A DNA stretch of 64,000 nucleotides from Chitinophaga vietnamensis (GCF_902167635.1 NZ_CABHMS010000008.1:1-64000), one strand, 5' to 3'. Shown: positions 32,503 to 41,391, counted from the stretch's first letter. Made by a program: numbers and translations. The notes: generated from the letters alone by a model not told the origin.

Positions 32503-33518
32503 TGAAAAAGATTTTCAATAAAATGCAGGAAGGAAAATCCGTTTCCTTCATCTATTTCCTGGTACTGGCCTACACCATCGCCGCATTGGTATGGTGGGGC
32601 ATCCTGCTGTTCCGGCAAAGTGAACAGATCTCCACTTTCGAAAAACAAAACCTCTCCCTGCGCATCGACAGCCTCGCACAGCCGGTAGCGCACCAGCTGG
32701 AGTTGCAACGCATCAACAAGGAAGAGCATATGCGCTCTTTTAAATACATCGGCGAAGGCACCACCTTCCTCGGCATCATCCTCATCGGCGCGCTGTTCGT
32801 ATACCGCGCCGTCTGGAAATATATGAAACTCAGCCGCCAGCAACAGAACTTCATGATGGCGGTGACCCATGAGCTCAAATCCCCGATCGCCGCCGCTAAA
32901 CTCAATCTTGAAACCATCCGCAAACACAAGCTGGAAGAGGAGAAGCAACTGCGGCTCATCGATAATACCATTCGTGAAACCAACCGCCTTGATCAGCTCT
33001 GCAACAACATCCTGCTCGCTGCACAGCTGGAAACCCACCGCTATCAGCTCTTCAAAGAACCGCTCAACGTTTCCCAACTGCTGGAAGCAGGGATCAAAGA
33101 GCTGGGCGGACGAATTGGCACTCATGACATTCAGGCAAGCATTTTGCCACACGTGTGGATGGAAGGCGACAAGCTGATGCTACACATCGTACTCAGTAAC
33201 CTGGTCGAGAATGCCGCCAAATATGCACCACGCAACACGGCTATCAAAGTGAAACTCTTCGAAGCCGGCAAACAACTGAAGTTGCAGGTACTAGACGAAG
33301 GACCCGGTATCCCCGAAGAAGAACGCGAAAAGATCTTCCTGAAATTTTACCGGGTAGGGAACGAAAACACCCGAAAAGCCAAAGGCTCCGGGTTGGGCCT
33401 GTTCCTCACCGCCAAGATCGTTGAACAACACAATGGGCATATTGAAGTACGCAATAATGAACCCGCCGGCGCCTGCTTTGAAATAACATGGACGGAATAT
33501 TCCGTACAAACTGCGTAA
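32502..33518 (+). CDS. Membrane sensor histidine kinase
   Basis: 338 aa. Two transmembrane helices (about 16-38 and 85-105) flank a short extracytoplasmic segment of about 45 residues. HisKA follows with His123 in A-V-T-H-E-L-K-S-P, then HATPase_c with L-V-E-N-A-A-K-Y (N-box), D-E-G-P-G-I-P (G1) and G-S-G-L-G-L-F (G2). The sensor part is much smaller than that of the kinase at 10973, so a membrane or internal cue is likely. It overlaps gldH by 1 nt and precedes its response regulator by 60 nt. Confidence 0.9.
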   Translation: MKKIFNKMQEGKSVSFIYFLVLAYTIAALVWWGILLFRQSEQISTFEKQNLSLRIDSLAQPVAHQLELQRINKEEHMRSFKYIGEGTTFLGIILIGALFVYRAVWKYMKLSRQQQNFMMAVTHELKSPIAAAKLNLETIRKHKLEEEKQLRLIDNTIRETNRLDQLCNNILLAAQLETHRYQLFKEPLNVSQLLEAGIKELGGRIGTHDIQASILPHVWMEGDKLMLHIVLSNLVENAAKYAPRNTAIKVKLFEAGKQLKLQVLDEGPGIPEEEREKIFLKFYRVGNENTRKAKGSGLGLFLTAKIVEQHNGHIEVRNNEPAGACFEITWTEYSVQTA

Positions 33519-33578
33519 ATTAGATGTGGGATTAAATGACAATTTGACCCCCACCTGACTCAAATCAAACAATAACTT

Positions 33579-34292
33579 ATGATGAAGGAAGCGACCAAGG
33601 CATCAATACTACTGGCGGAAGATGAAGAGAATCTCCAGGAGGCACTGAAGCTGAACCTGGAGCTGGAGGGCTATGAAGTAACTGCCGTCGACAACGGCAC
33701 CGCTGCTCTTAAAGCAGTGAAAAATGAATATTTCGACCTGATCATACTGGACATCATGCTCCCCGAAATGGATGGTATCGCCGTTTGCGAAAATATCCGT
33801 ATTCAGAACAATGAAGTACCCATCCTCTTTCTCAGCGCCAAAAACAGTAGCGCCGACCGCGTACTCGGCCTCAAGAAAGGCGGCGACGACTACATGACCA
33901 AACCTTTTAACCTGGAAGAACTCCTCCTGCGCGTGGAGAAACTGATCGTAAAAAATAAAAAGATCCAGGATAAAGACAGCGTACCCAACGTGTACCGCTT
34001 CGGTAATAACACCATCGACTTCGCCGCACAGGAATGTGTGGGCAAAGATGGCAAACACTATGAGCTCAGTAAGAAAGAAGCCATGCTCCTCAAATTGCTG
34101 ATCGAAAACAAAGGCGAAGTAGTGACAAGAGAAAAAATATTGCAGGTAGTTTGGGGCTACAACGTCTACCCTACTACCCGCACCATCGATAACTTTATCC
34201 TCAACTTCCGCAAATATTTTGAGGAAGACAGCCGCAACTCAAAATACTTCCACTCTGTAAGAGGCGTTGGCTATAAATTCACGGAAGTATAA
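33579..34292 (+). CDS. OmpR/PhoB-type response regulator
   Basis: 237 aa. Receiver domain with Glu-Asp-Glu-Glu near 16-19, the phosphorylation site in L-I-I-L-D-I-M-L-P, F-L-S-A-K-N and T-K-P-F. The winged-helix effector domain ends S-V-R-G-V-G-Y-K-F. It is the partner of the kinase directly upstream. A second ATG follows immediately at 33582. The operon ends at a 16-bp hairpin. Confidence 0.92.
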   Translation: MMKEATKASILLAEDEENLQEALKLNLELEGYEVTAVDNGTAALKAVKNEYFDLIILDIMLPEMDGIAVCENIRIQNNEVPILFLSAKNSSADRVLGLKKGGDDYMTKPFNLEELLLRVEKLIVKNKKIQDKDSVPNVYRFGNNTIDFAAQECVGKDGKHYELSKKEAMLLKLLIENKGEVVTREKILQVVWGYNVYPTTRTIDNFILNFRKYFEEDSRNSKYFHSVRGVGYKFTEV

Positions 34293-34296
34293 ATCA

Positions 34297-34333
34297 CAAC
34301 AGCGGACGACAGCCCACCTGTCTTCCGCTGTTG
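34297..34333 (+). terminator. Terminator-like hairpin after the second kinase/regulator operon
   Basis: 16-bp stem with one mismatch (34297-34312 with 34318-34333), 5-nt loop. The following T-tract is weak (CTTGTTTG). Confidence 0.6.
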
Positions 34334-34476
34334 CTTGTTTGCCAGTTTTCCGTCCATTCTCACCGCTTTCCTGTAAATTTCTGCCTCGTAAGAAATGCCA
34401 CTTTCCATTGGCTCACATTTAGCCGATATTTAAATAATCAATTTGGGAGAGAGGGATCCTCTTGTAAACCTTATAT

Positions 34477-35286
34477 GTGGCACATCGTTACAATGAAATA
34501 GTTTTTGCTGCGGATTGGCCGTACTGGCTGTTTTTCTTGTTTAGCCTCATTACCATCTTCGTTTTTTTCTTCATACGGGAAAGAAAGATCAGGAGCGCTT
34601 CGAAGAAAGAAATAACCATGCACCATACGTTGACTAACCTGGAGCTGCACGCTTTCCAGGCACAGATGGACCCGCATTTTATTTTTAACAGCCTCAATGC
34701 CATTCACCATTATATCCTTACTACCAGTACGGATATGGCCTCGCTATATCTCACCCGCTTCTCCCGCCTGATGCGGCTGATGATCGGCAGCTTTAACAAG
34801 GAATGGGTTTCCCTGCACGATGATCTCGAAGCGCTTGAACTCTATTTACAGCTGGAGCAACTACGCTTCGATCAACAATTCTCCTATCAACTTTGCATCG
34901 CACCGGAAGTGCATACAGCACATACCCTCGTGCCGCCACTGATCATCCAGCCTTATGTACAATACGCGATCTGGCACCGCCTCCTCACCCGCCCCCAGAA
35001 GCAGGGCGGCCACCTGTTGATACAGGTTGGTAAAGACAAGGATCGCTTGCTCATTCAACTGGAAGACAACGGCGTGCCAAGCGCCGAACTCCTCGACGAT
35101 ACCGGCGAACGCCAGGCCGCCGGCATAGATATCGCCTCCGAAAGATTGTACATGATGAGCGAAAAATATCACCTGCAAGCGCGGATCAGCGCACAGCAAG
35201 TAATCGACGAGCCAACAAAAGACAACAGGAACAGGCTCACCATCAGCATGCTGTATATGCCTTCCAGACAATCGATGGCAGGATAA
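34477..35286 (+). CDS. LytS-like protein with degenerate ATP-binding motifs
   Basis: 269 aa, GTG start. One N-terminal transmembrane helix (about 15-34), then a His_kinase domain with Q-M-D-P-H-F-I-F-N-S-L (His67). The ATP-binding part departs from the family: the N-box normally E-N-A-I-W-H-G is here Q-Y-A-I-W-H-R, losing the Mg-coordinating Asn, and the G1 box D-N-G-I-G is D-N-G-V-P. Kinase activity is therefore doubtful. It precedes a LytTR regulator by 73 nt. It may be a signalling scaffold or phosphatase; the intact LytS protein at 13134-13985 could be the real kinase. Confidence 0.83.
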   Translation: MAHRYNEIVFAADWPYWLFFLFSLITIFVFFFIRERKIRSASKKEITMHHTLTNLELHAFQAQMDPHFIFNSLNAIHHYILTTSTDMASLYLTRFSRLMRLMIGSFNKEWVSLHDDLEALELYLQLEQLRFDQQFSYQLCIAPEVHTAHTLVPPLIIQPYVQYAIWHRLLTRPQKQGGHLLIQVGKDKDRLLIQLEDNGVPSAELLDDTGERQAAGIDIASERLYMMSEKYHLQARISAQQVIDEPTKDNRNRLTISMLYMPSRQSMAG

Positions 35287-35359
35287 GCCTTTTGGCCAGT
35301 AATGTTTTATTGCTTAATTTTTCGTTGTAATCGTACCAAGGTCTGAAACAATCTGTCAC

Positions 35360-36106
35360 ATGCGCGCCATTATCGTGGACGATGAGAAACATAGCAGGGA
35401 CGTACTGCATATCATGTTGGAGAAACATTGTCCTGATGTAACGGTGCTGGCAGCCTGTAGTAACGGCGCCACAGCACTTGATGCTATCATAAAACACCAC
35501 CCGCAGCTGGTATTCCTGGATGTTGAAATGCCAGGCCTCGATGGGTTCCAGATGCTGGAAGCCTGCACCGGAGGCGATTTTGCCGTGATCTTCATAACGG
35601 CCTATGATCACTATGCCATGCGGGCCATCCGCCATAGCGCGCTCGATTATCTCCTCAAACCTGTTGATATCAACGAACTCAAAGAAGCGGTAAACAAAGC
35701 CACAGCCGCCTTCGGGCAACGGCCGCGCAAAAAACTGGAAGACCTCATGCAGTTCCTTCAGCAACATGTGAAACAGGGCGAACGCCTTGCGCTGCCCACC
35801 GTTGACGGCCTGCGCATGCTGGTGGTGAAAGATATCCTCTATTGCGCATCCGATGGCGCGCAAACCCATATCTTCCTGCGTTCGCAAGAAAAGCCCGTGC
35901 TGGTATGCCGCACATTGAAAGATGTGGAAGAGTCGTTGACCGACAAAGGCTTCTTCCGGGTGCATCACAGCTACCTCGTGAACCTGTCGTTCATGGATAA
36001 ATATATCAAAGGAGATGGTGGAGAGATCATCATGTGTGATGGCCAGAGCGTACCCGTGTCAAGACAGAAGAAACAGGACTTTCTTTTGCGTATAGAACGG
36101 CTCTGA
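35360..36106 (+). CDS. LytTR-family response regulator
   Basis: 248 aa. Receiver domain with V-D-D-E near 5-8, the phosphorylation Asp in V-F-L-D-V-E-M-P-G-L-D-G, a Thr in F-I-T-A-Y and a Lys in L-L-K-P-V. The LytTR DNA-binding domain (about 140-248) has D-I-L-Y-C-A-S-D-G-A and the family F-F-R-V-H-H-S-Y-L-V-N-L near 200-211, ending P-V-S-R-Q-K-K. It probably works with the upstream LytS-like protein or another LytS kinase. Confidence 0.92.
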   Translation: MRAIIVDDEKHSRDVLHIMLEKHCPDVTVLAACSNGATALDAIIKHHPQLVFLDVEMPGLDGFQMLEACTGGDFAVIFITAYDHYAMRAIRHSALDYLLKPVDINELKEAVNKATAAFGQRPRKKLEDLMQFLQQHVKQGERLALPTVDGLRMLVVKDILYCASDGAQTHIFLRSQEKPVLVCRTLKDVEESLTDKGFFRVHHSYLVNLSFMDKYIKGDGGEIIMCDGQSVPVSRQKKQDFLLRIERL

Positions 36107-36113
36107 CGGCGGA

Positions 36114-36887
36114 TTACAGCACTCTGATAAAAGAGCAGCTCACCCAGCCATTTTTACCATCCGGCATTTCTATCTTACAGAAATCCCTGGTCGCATCTAC
36201 AATGTGCACCTTCATGCCTTCATGCAGTTCAAACATGTCTTTACTGTTATCATCCGGCGCGGCTTTCACCTTGATGTTGTTGTTCATCACAATACCTGCG
36301 TGATGGCTATTGACTGCCAGGTAAGTATCTATCGACATCGTCAGGTATAGCGCGAACAATATGCCCAGCACATAGTTACCCCAGCGCAGGTATTTGTTTT
36401 TCCACCCCGGAACATAGGCATTCAACAACACGCCGGCTATCAATAGCCAGAAGAAAATAATGGCGCCCGCTGCCCATCCGTTAGGACGGTGCAGGTGTTG
36501 CAGGCTAAGCCACCATCGCTGGAAAAATACCAGCGGCAGCTCGTCGGTGAAGCCATTTACTTTTTGATTGGCGATGGCGAGATTATGTTTGATTGCAGCA
36601 TCTTCAGGAGAAAGTTGCAGCGCTTTTTCGTAATTGTAAATAGCATTACCATTTTTGCCGGCTTTGTACCAGGCATTGCCTGCATTGAGGTACAGCGCTT
36701 TTTCGTGATAGCCGGAGTCGATCAGGGCCTGATAAATTTGCGCGGCCTCGGTGAATTTGCTCTGGCGGTACAGATTATTGGCTTCGTCAAAACGTTGTTG
36801 CTGGGCAGCTATCTTGCTGCTGCTAAACAACAGCGCCAGCATGCCTGCGGCCATCAAAAGGGATTTGAGATTTCTTTGGTTCAACAT
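36114..36887 (-). CDS. batE: BatE-like TPR and SH3 domain protein
   Basis: 257 aa. A signal peptide or first helix (about 9-28) is followed by TPR-type helices (about 30-105, with A-L-Y-L-N-A-G-N-A-W-Y-K-A-G and I-Y-N-Y-E-K-A-L-Q-L-S-P). Two transmembrane helices lie near 135-185, and a C-terminal bacterial SH3 domain (about 196-257) ends N-G-W-V-S-C-S-F-I-R-V-L. This is the BatE layout in Bacteroidota Bat operons, implicated in stress tolerance. It lies 18 nt behind batD. The batA/B/C and MoxR genes usually found with it are not here. Confidence 0.8.
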   Translation of the reverse strand: MLNQRNLKSLLMAAGMLALLFSSSKIAAQQQRFDEANNLYRQSKFTEAAQIYQALIDSGYHEKALYLNAGNAWYKAGKNGNAIYNYEKALQLSPEDAAIKHNLAIANQKVNGFTDELPLVFFQRWWLSLQHLHRPNGWAAGAIIFFWLLIAGVLLNAYVPGWKNKYLRWGNYVLGILFALYLTMSIDTYLAVNSHHAGIVMNNNIKVKAAPDDNSKDMFELHEGMKVHIVDATRDFCKIEMPDGKNGWVSCSFIRVL

Positions 36888-36905
36888 TCCGCGTTCGTTA
36901 AATAA

Positions 36906-38837
36906 TTAGTTCTTCAGTGCATTTTCCAGGTTGGTGATGATGCTCACCGCCTGCTGGTAAGTGCCTTGCATTTTGTGGTTGTCGTGCGATGGCGCATACA
37001 GCGCGGTTTCACAATTCTCGATCAGTGAGAACAACTCGGTGGTGTTGCTGCCATTGATGTGGTGGGTGGCGAGTTTATCCTGCACCAGCTGTTTGCTGAG
37101 ATCTGCGAATGGTATTTTCAGTTTATGACTGAGATATCCCCACACGGCGCGGGAAGTTTCTTCGTAGAATGATTTGTCTTTTCCTTCTTTCAAATAGCGG
37201 GCGGCCAGTTCCAGGCGCTTTAAGGCTACCTTGTTGGCGTAGCGGTGCTTCAGCAACGAAGCATTGGTGGTGTTGTAATCTTTCCTGCGCTTGTACAGGA
37301 TAACTGCTGCCGCTGCCAGCAATGGCAATGCCAGCAACAGGTAGAACCAGGGGCTGAGAATGAACCACAGATGTTTCCTTGCCCATGGCAGCGGGCCTGT
37401 TTCGATGTTCACCAGTTCATTTTTGCCAACGCTGAAATCTTGTTTCTCCTGGCGGGTGCGTTTACCCTGATCAATGTGGATCACAAAAGGCGCTGAGCGC
37501 AGTGTTTTGTAGGCATTGGCGCCGGGATCGAAGTAGGAGAACTCCACCGGTGCAATGGTATGATCGCCTGCTTCCATAGGCATCAGCACATATTCAAATG
37601 TGCGGCTGCCGGAAAGCGGGTTGCTGTTTTTCTCAATATTATCAGTCACTTTCGGGTCGTATTTTTCGAACCCGGAAGGGACATCTACTTTAGGCGAGTT
37701 GAGCAGGTTCACATTGCCTTGCCCGCTGATAGTGACTTTCAGCGTGAGTGCCTGATCGGTGTTAAGGTTGGTTTTATCAACGGTGGCCGTCATGCTGAAT
37801 TTACCAACGGCGCCATTATAGCTGGTGGGCCGGCCATCCAGCGGCAGCGGCTTCACGGTTACTTTTACGGGATTGCTCTGAGTTTTATAAGGCACATCCT
37901 GGTATTCTACTTCAGGACGATTGAAAAAATCATCGAAGAAAGGGTCTTTGAAGGCAGGATCGTTGAAGAAGTCTTCAAACGGATCTTTACTGCGGCCATT
38001 GCCACCACCACGTTTGCCGTTGTTCACAAGTTTTACCAGGCGCACCTGGTTGTCTACCTCTACGGGATCGAGTTCCAGCTCGCCGGATTGCAGCGGGAAC
38101 AACAACGTTTTGCGGATGGTAAATACTTTGTAGCGCACGCCATTGATATATTCCTCACCGGCCTGCGGCGGGTTGGGCAGCTCGATATCCTTTGCTGAAA
38201 AGCCTTTGAAGGCAGGCACTTTGGTAACGTTGGAATTAGTGGGCAGGCGTGTAAAGAGTTTATACGTTGCCGTTAGTTGGTCGCCTTCGTAGAGATTGGT
38301 TTTATCTACCTCTACTTTTACAAAAATATTCTTGCGAAGTTTCTCGTTAATATCTTCTCCTTTTTTGAGCACGCCTTCAAGATCATCGCTGCCCTGGGAG
38401 CCGCGGTGCTGCGGGAATGCAGGCGATGGCGCCACCTGTTGCTGCTGCGCCTGGCTGCTGCCTTTCCTGACTTCTATGAGCACCGGATTGGATTTTACCA
38501 CATTGCCATTTACCCTTGCCTGCGCACCGGGAATGGTGAAGCTACCTACATGTTTGGGTTGCAATACATAACTCACCGCAATATATTCCGAGCGCCGGCC
38601 ATTGAAGATAGAAGTACCCTGCATCTGGGAAGGCCCTTGCATGACCTCGAAATCCTTGAAATTTGGCGGATTGAAGCTGCTGATGTTTACGCCATTCTCC
38701 AGCATGAACTGTATCTGAAAAGGTTCATCCTGCGCCACGGTATTACTGCTTACGGTGGTGGTAAAACGAAATTCCTGCGCGTATGCGCAGGCAACGAGTC
38801 CTACCAGCAACAATAAGGAGAGAATACACTTTCTCAT
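36906..38837 (-). CDS. batD: BatD-like protein
   Basis: 643 aa from the ATG at 38837. An N-terminal signal peptide ends at A-C-A-Y-A-Q. Several Ig-like beta domains follow, with F-T-I-P-G-A-Q-A-R-V-N-G (about 104-115) and a Gly/Arg/Phe-rich low-complexity stretch (about 278-310: G-G-G-N-G-R-S-K-D-P-F-E-D-F-F). One transmembrane helix lies near 505-525, then a basic cytoplasmic helical tail. The layout matches BatD/oxygen-tolerance proteins. The -7 box at 38867-38874 rules out the longer reading from 38879. Forms a two-gene unit with batE. Confidence 0.85.
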   Translation of the reverse strand: MRKCILSLLLLVGLVACAYAQEFRFTTTVSSNTVAQDEPFQIQFMLENGVNISSFNPPNFKDFEVMQGPSQMQGTSIFNGRRSEYIAVSYVLQPKHVGSFTIPGAQARVNGNVVKSNPVLIEVRKGSSQAQQQQVAPSPAFPQHRGSQGSDDLEGVLKKGEDINEKLRKNIFVKVEVDKTNLYEGDQLTATYKLFTRLPTNSNVTKVPAFKGFSAKDIELPNPPQAGEEYINGVRYKVFTIRKTLLFPLQSGELELDPVEVDNQVRLVKLVNNGKRGGGNGRSKDPFEDFFNDPAFKDPFFDDFFNRPEVEYQDVPYKTQSNPVKVTVKPLPLDGRPTSYNGAVGKFSMTATVDKTNLNTDQALTLKVTISGQGNVNLLNSPKVDVPSGFEKYDPKVTDNIEKNSNPLSGSRTFEYVLMPMEAGDHTIAPVEFSYFDPGANAYKTLRSAPFVIHIDQGKRTRQEKQDFSVGKNELVNIETGPLPWARKHLWFILSPWFYLLLALPLLAAAAVILYKRRKDYNTTNASLLKHRYANKVALKRLELAARYLKEGKDKSFYEETSRAVWGYLSHKLKIPFADLSKQLVQDKLATHHINGSNTTELFSLIENCETALYAPSHDNHKMQGTYQQAVSIITNLENALKN

Positions 38838-38866
38838 ACAAAATCTGAGCATCATAATTATGTCAA

Positions 38867-38874
38867 CAAATTTA
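38867..38874 (-). promoter_or_regulatory. -7 box for batD-batE
   Basis: TAAATTTG on the minus strand, TAnnTTTG match, 29 nt before the ATG at 38837. Confidence 0.45.
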
Positions 38875-38945
38875 ACCAAAGCCGCTCCGGAAGCGGCGTT
38901 CAGGGCCGTTAAAAGTTAGTTAAAAAATTATGAATATATGTGGGC

Positions 38946-39647
38946 TTATATATCGCCTAATACAGGCCTGAGCAGGATTTCCTCTACTACTGTTTGTGGC
39001 GCAAGACTGTAGGCAGACCATATCACACTGGCGATATCTTCAGGCGGCATCATCCTGTCGGGCGGCGCATCAAAGCCATCCCACGATGCAGTAAGTGTTG
39101 GCCCCGGACTTACACCGGATACACGGATATTATGCGGCATCAGCTCCTGGCGCAGGTTACGGCTGAAGCCCAGCAAGGCATGCTTGGTGATACTGTAAGA
39201 GCCTCCATTGTGATACGCTCTGTGGCTGGCGGTGGAACAAAGATTGAAGATATATCCGCTGCGACGCGCTATCATGGCGGGCAACAGGGCCCTGGTAAGA
39301 TAATAGGCGCTGTAAACATTCACCGCCATCAACTTTTCAAGCAGGCCATCGGCCTCTTCATGGATAGCGCCCGGCGTGAAAATGCCGGCATTGTTCACCA
39401 GTATATCCACCGCCGGAAATATTTTATTCAGCTGAGCTGCGAAATCCAGCACGTGTGATTTATCGCCCATATCCACCTGCATGGCGTACACCTTCACCGC
39501 AGGGTTCTCCGCCTGTATGGCTACCCTGGCGGATTCCAGCGCTTCGGCATGGCGCGCGCATATCGCTACATGACAGCCCTCCTTTGCCAGCCGCATCGCC
39601 ACCGCCTTACCGATGCCCTTGCTGGCACCTGTGATCACTGCATTCAT
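38946..39647 (-). CDS. Short-chain dehydrogenase/reductase
   Basis: 233 aa classical SDR. The NAD(P)-binding motif is T-G-A-S-K-G-I-G (about 6-13), then N-N-A-G-I (about 89-93), the catalytic Ser region N-L-C-S-T-A-S and Y-S-I-T-K (about 155-159). S-P-G-P-T near 185 matches the family. The substrate is unknown. It is transcribed towards batD; a small GC hairpin at 38881-38897 lies beyond its stop and may end its transcript. Confidence 0.87.
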   Translation of the reverse strand: MNAVITGASKGIGKAVAMRLAKEGCHVAICARHAEALESARVAIQAENPAVKVYAMQVDMGDKSHVLDFAAQLNKIFPAVDILVNNAGIFTPGAIHEEADGLLEKLMAVNVYSAYYLTRALLPAMIARRSGYIFNLCSTASHRAYHNGGSYSITKHALLGFSRNLRQELMPHNIRVSGVSPGPTLTASWDGFDAPPDRMMPPEDIASVIWSAYSLAPQTVVEEILLRPVLGDI

Positions 39648-39732
39648 ATTTTTCGTTGATTAAAACGGTAAAATAATGAATTTAATGTAACGCACAACAC
39701 CCGCCGCCGCCATCCATCTGGCCGGTATTTCG

Positions 39733-39740
39733 TACCTTTG
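39733..39740 (+). promoter_or_regulatory. -7 box abutting the HAD gene start
   Basis: TACCTTTG ends 6 nt before the ATG at 39747, implying a leader of 0-3 nt. No -33 TTG at the usual spacing. Confidence 0.5.
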
Positions 39741-39746
39741 CGCATC

Positions 39747-40442
39747 ATGAAATACAAACATCTTTTCTTTGACCTGGATCACACCCTCTGGGACTTTGAA
39801 ACAAATGAACAGGAAACACTACTGGAGCTATATCATCACCATGCCCTGGAGAGCCGCGGAGTACCTACATTTCAGGCGTTCTCCACCGCTTATGTAGGTC
39901 ACAACGAACGTTTATGGGAACGCTTCCGTAAAGGACTCATCACCCGCAATGACCTGCGCTACAAACGCTTCCGCCATACCCTGCTGGATTTCAAGATCGG
40001 CGACGAAGCCCTGAATGTGGCCCTGGCCGACCAATTCCTGGATATATTGCCTACCAAAACAGCGCTGTTCCCTGAAACAAAGGAATCGCTGGACTACCTG
40101 GCCGCGAAAAATTATCCTATGCACATGATCACTAACGGTTTCGAAGCTACGCAGTTGCTGAAAATGAAAAACGCCGGTATTGATCATTATTTCACGCATA
40201 TCATCACTTCCGAGATGGCGGGCAGCCTTAAGCCTTATCGCGAAATATTTGATTACGCCATCGCCAAAGCCGCTACCACAGCGGAAGATAGCGTTATGAT
40301 CGGAGATGCGATGGAGCTGGATATCAAAGGCGCGCACGCCGTAGGGATGGATCAGATCTATTTCAACCCGGCGAAGCCGCCGGTGGATTTTACGCCGACC
40401 TACACGATCGGCCATCTGAAAGAATTGAGAGAAATTCTTTAA
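39747..40442 (+). CDS. HAD-superfamily nucleotidase, YjjG type
   Basis: 231 aa from the ATG at 39747. HAD motif I is F-F-D-L-D-H-T-L-W-D-F-E, which with the following helical cap is typical of YjjG-family noncanonical pyrimidine nucleotidases. Motif II lies in I-T-N-G-F-E, motif III is the Lys in S-L-K-P-Y, and motif IV is M-I-G-D-A-M-E-L-D-I-K-G. The enzyme probably removes phosphate from (modified) pyrimidine nucleoside monophosphates in the cytoplasm. The gene ends at a bidirectional terminator. Confidence 0.9.
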   Translation: MKYKHLFFDLDHTLWDFETNEQETLLELYHHHALESRGVPTFQAFSTAYVGHNERLWERFRKGLITRNDLRYKRFRHTLLDFKIGDEALNVALADQFLDILPTKTALFPETKESLDYLAAKNYPMHMITNGFEATQLLKMKNAGIDHYFTHIITSEMAGSLKPYREIFDYAIAKAATTAEDSVMIGDAMELDIKGAHAVGMDQIYFNPAKPPVDFTPTYTIGHLKELREIL

Positions 40443-40450
40443 CATAAAAA

Positions 40451-40483
40451 AAGATCGCCCTCACCGTAAGTGAGGGCGATCTT
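40451..40483. terminator. Bidirectional intrinsic terminator
   Basis: Perfect 14-bp stem (40451-40464 with 40470-40483), 5-nt loop, with an A-run on the left and a T-run on the right. It serves both the HAD gene and the convergent small-protein gene. Confidence 0.92.
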
Positions 40484-40496
40484 TTTTAAGAAGATA

Positions 40497-40721
40497 TTAT
40501 TGCGCTTTCTTCGCGGCTGCGGCCACTCTCAGGTTGGCTGTTTTCGACGGCTGCTGGCAGCAGCTCTTGCCTTTCTGTTTGCAGTTGGCGCTGCAGTTAG
40601 CCTGCTTTTCGGTTTTCGCTTTCTTGTCGGATTTATCGGCAGCATTGCCTTTGCTGTCCTGTGCCGAAACGGTGGCTGCTGTGAATAACAATGCAGCAGC
40701 AAGAGAGAGAACGCTTTTCAT
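40497..40721 (-). CDS. Small secreted Lys- and Cys-rich protein
   Basis: 74 aa. A clear signal peptide (about 1-20) ends A-T-V-S-A-Q. The mature part is about 54 residues, highly basic, with a cysteine cluster C-S-A-N-C-x(6)-C-C near 43-55 and an Ala/Lys-rich tail. The Cys pattern could bind a metal or form disulfides. No family recognised. It has its own terminator and lies 16 nt behind psd on the same strand, so it may also be read through from psd. Confidence 0.65.
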   Translation of the reverse strand: MKSVLSLAAALLFTAATVSAQDSKGNAADKSDKKAKTEKQANCSANCKQKGKSCCQQPSKTANLRVAAAAKKAQ

Positions 40722-40737
40722 ACAATATTTTTTGTGA

Positions 40738-41391
40738 TTAGATTTTTGCGATCACGGTTTGTGCACCTTTCACCACCTGTTCCAGCTTCACAGTTACTTC
40801 TGTGCCCAGCGGCAGGTAAAGGTCTACACGGGAGCCGAATTTGATGAAGCCCATCTCATCGTTCTGGTTTACCTGCATGCCCGGTTTCAGGTAGTTCACG
40901 ATCCTGCGTGCCAGCGCGCCTGCGATCTGGCGAACGAGGATATCGCCTTTGTCATTGCCGATCACAACGGAGTGCCTTTCGTTTTCGGTAGATGACTTCG
41001 GATGCCAGGCCACCAGGTACTTACCGGCATGGTATTGTGAAAGCTTCACTTCCCCGCTGATGGGGTTCCTGTTCACATGCACATTGGCAGGACTCATGAA
41101 GATGGACACCTGCAGGCGTTTATCTTTAAAATACTCTGGTTCAAATACTTCTTCGATCACCACTACTTTACCATCGCAGGGAGAGATCACGAGCTCCTCT
41201 CCTGTAGTGGCTTGTCTTGCCGGCACCCGGAAGAAAGATACGATAAACAGGAAAAAGATCACGGATACGATCAGCAGGCCCCAGTGGAGGGCGGGCATAT
41301 GGCCAAACCAGTAGAAAACGGCGCCGTTGATGACCGCCAGGACAAGGAATACAAGAGAAATGGTAGCAAATCCTTCACGATGGATCTTCAT
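40738..41391 (-). CDS. psd: Phosphatidylserine decarboxylase proenzyme
   Basis: 217 aa, the short form of the family. It converts phosphatidylserine to phosphatidylethanolamine at the inner membrane. The N-terminal hydrophobic helices (about 10-50) are followed by the conserved F-M-S-P-A-N-V-H-V-N-R (about 97-107). The self-cleavage site is Gly186-Ser187 in K-F-G-S-R-V-D, where Ser187 becomes the pyruvoyl group. It belongs with cdsA, 85 nt upstream, in phospholipid synthesis. Confidence 0.93.
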   Translation of the reverse strand: MKIHREGFATISLVFLVLAVINGAVFYWFGHMPALHWGLLIVSVIFFLFIVSFFRVPARQATTGEELVISPCDGKVVVIEEVFEPEYFKDKRLQVSIFMSPANVHVNRNPISGEVKLSQYHAGKYLVAWHPKSSTENERHSVVIGNDKGDILVRQIAGALARRIVNYLKPGMQVNQNDEMGFIKFGSRVDLYLPLGTEVTVKLEQVVKGAQTVIAKI

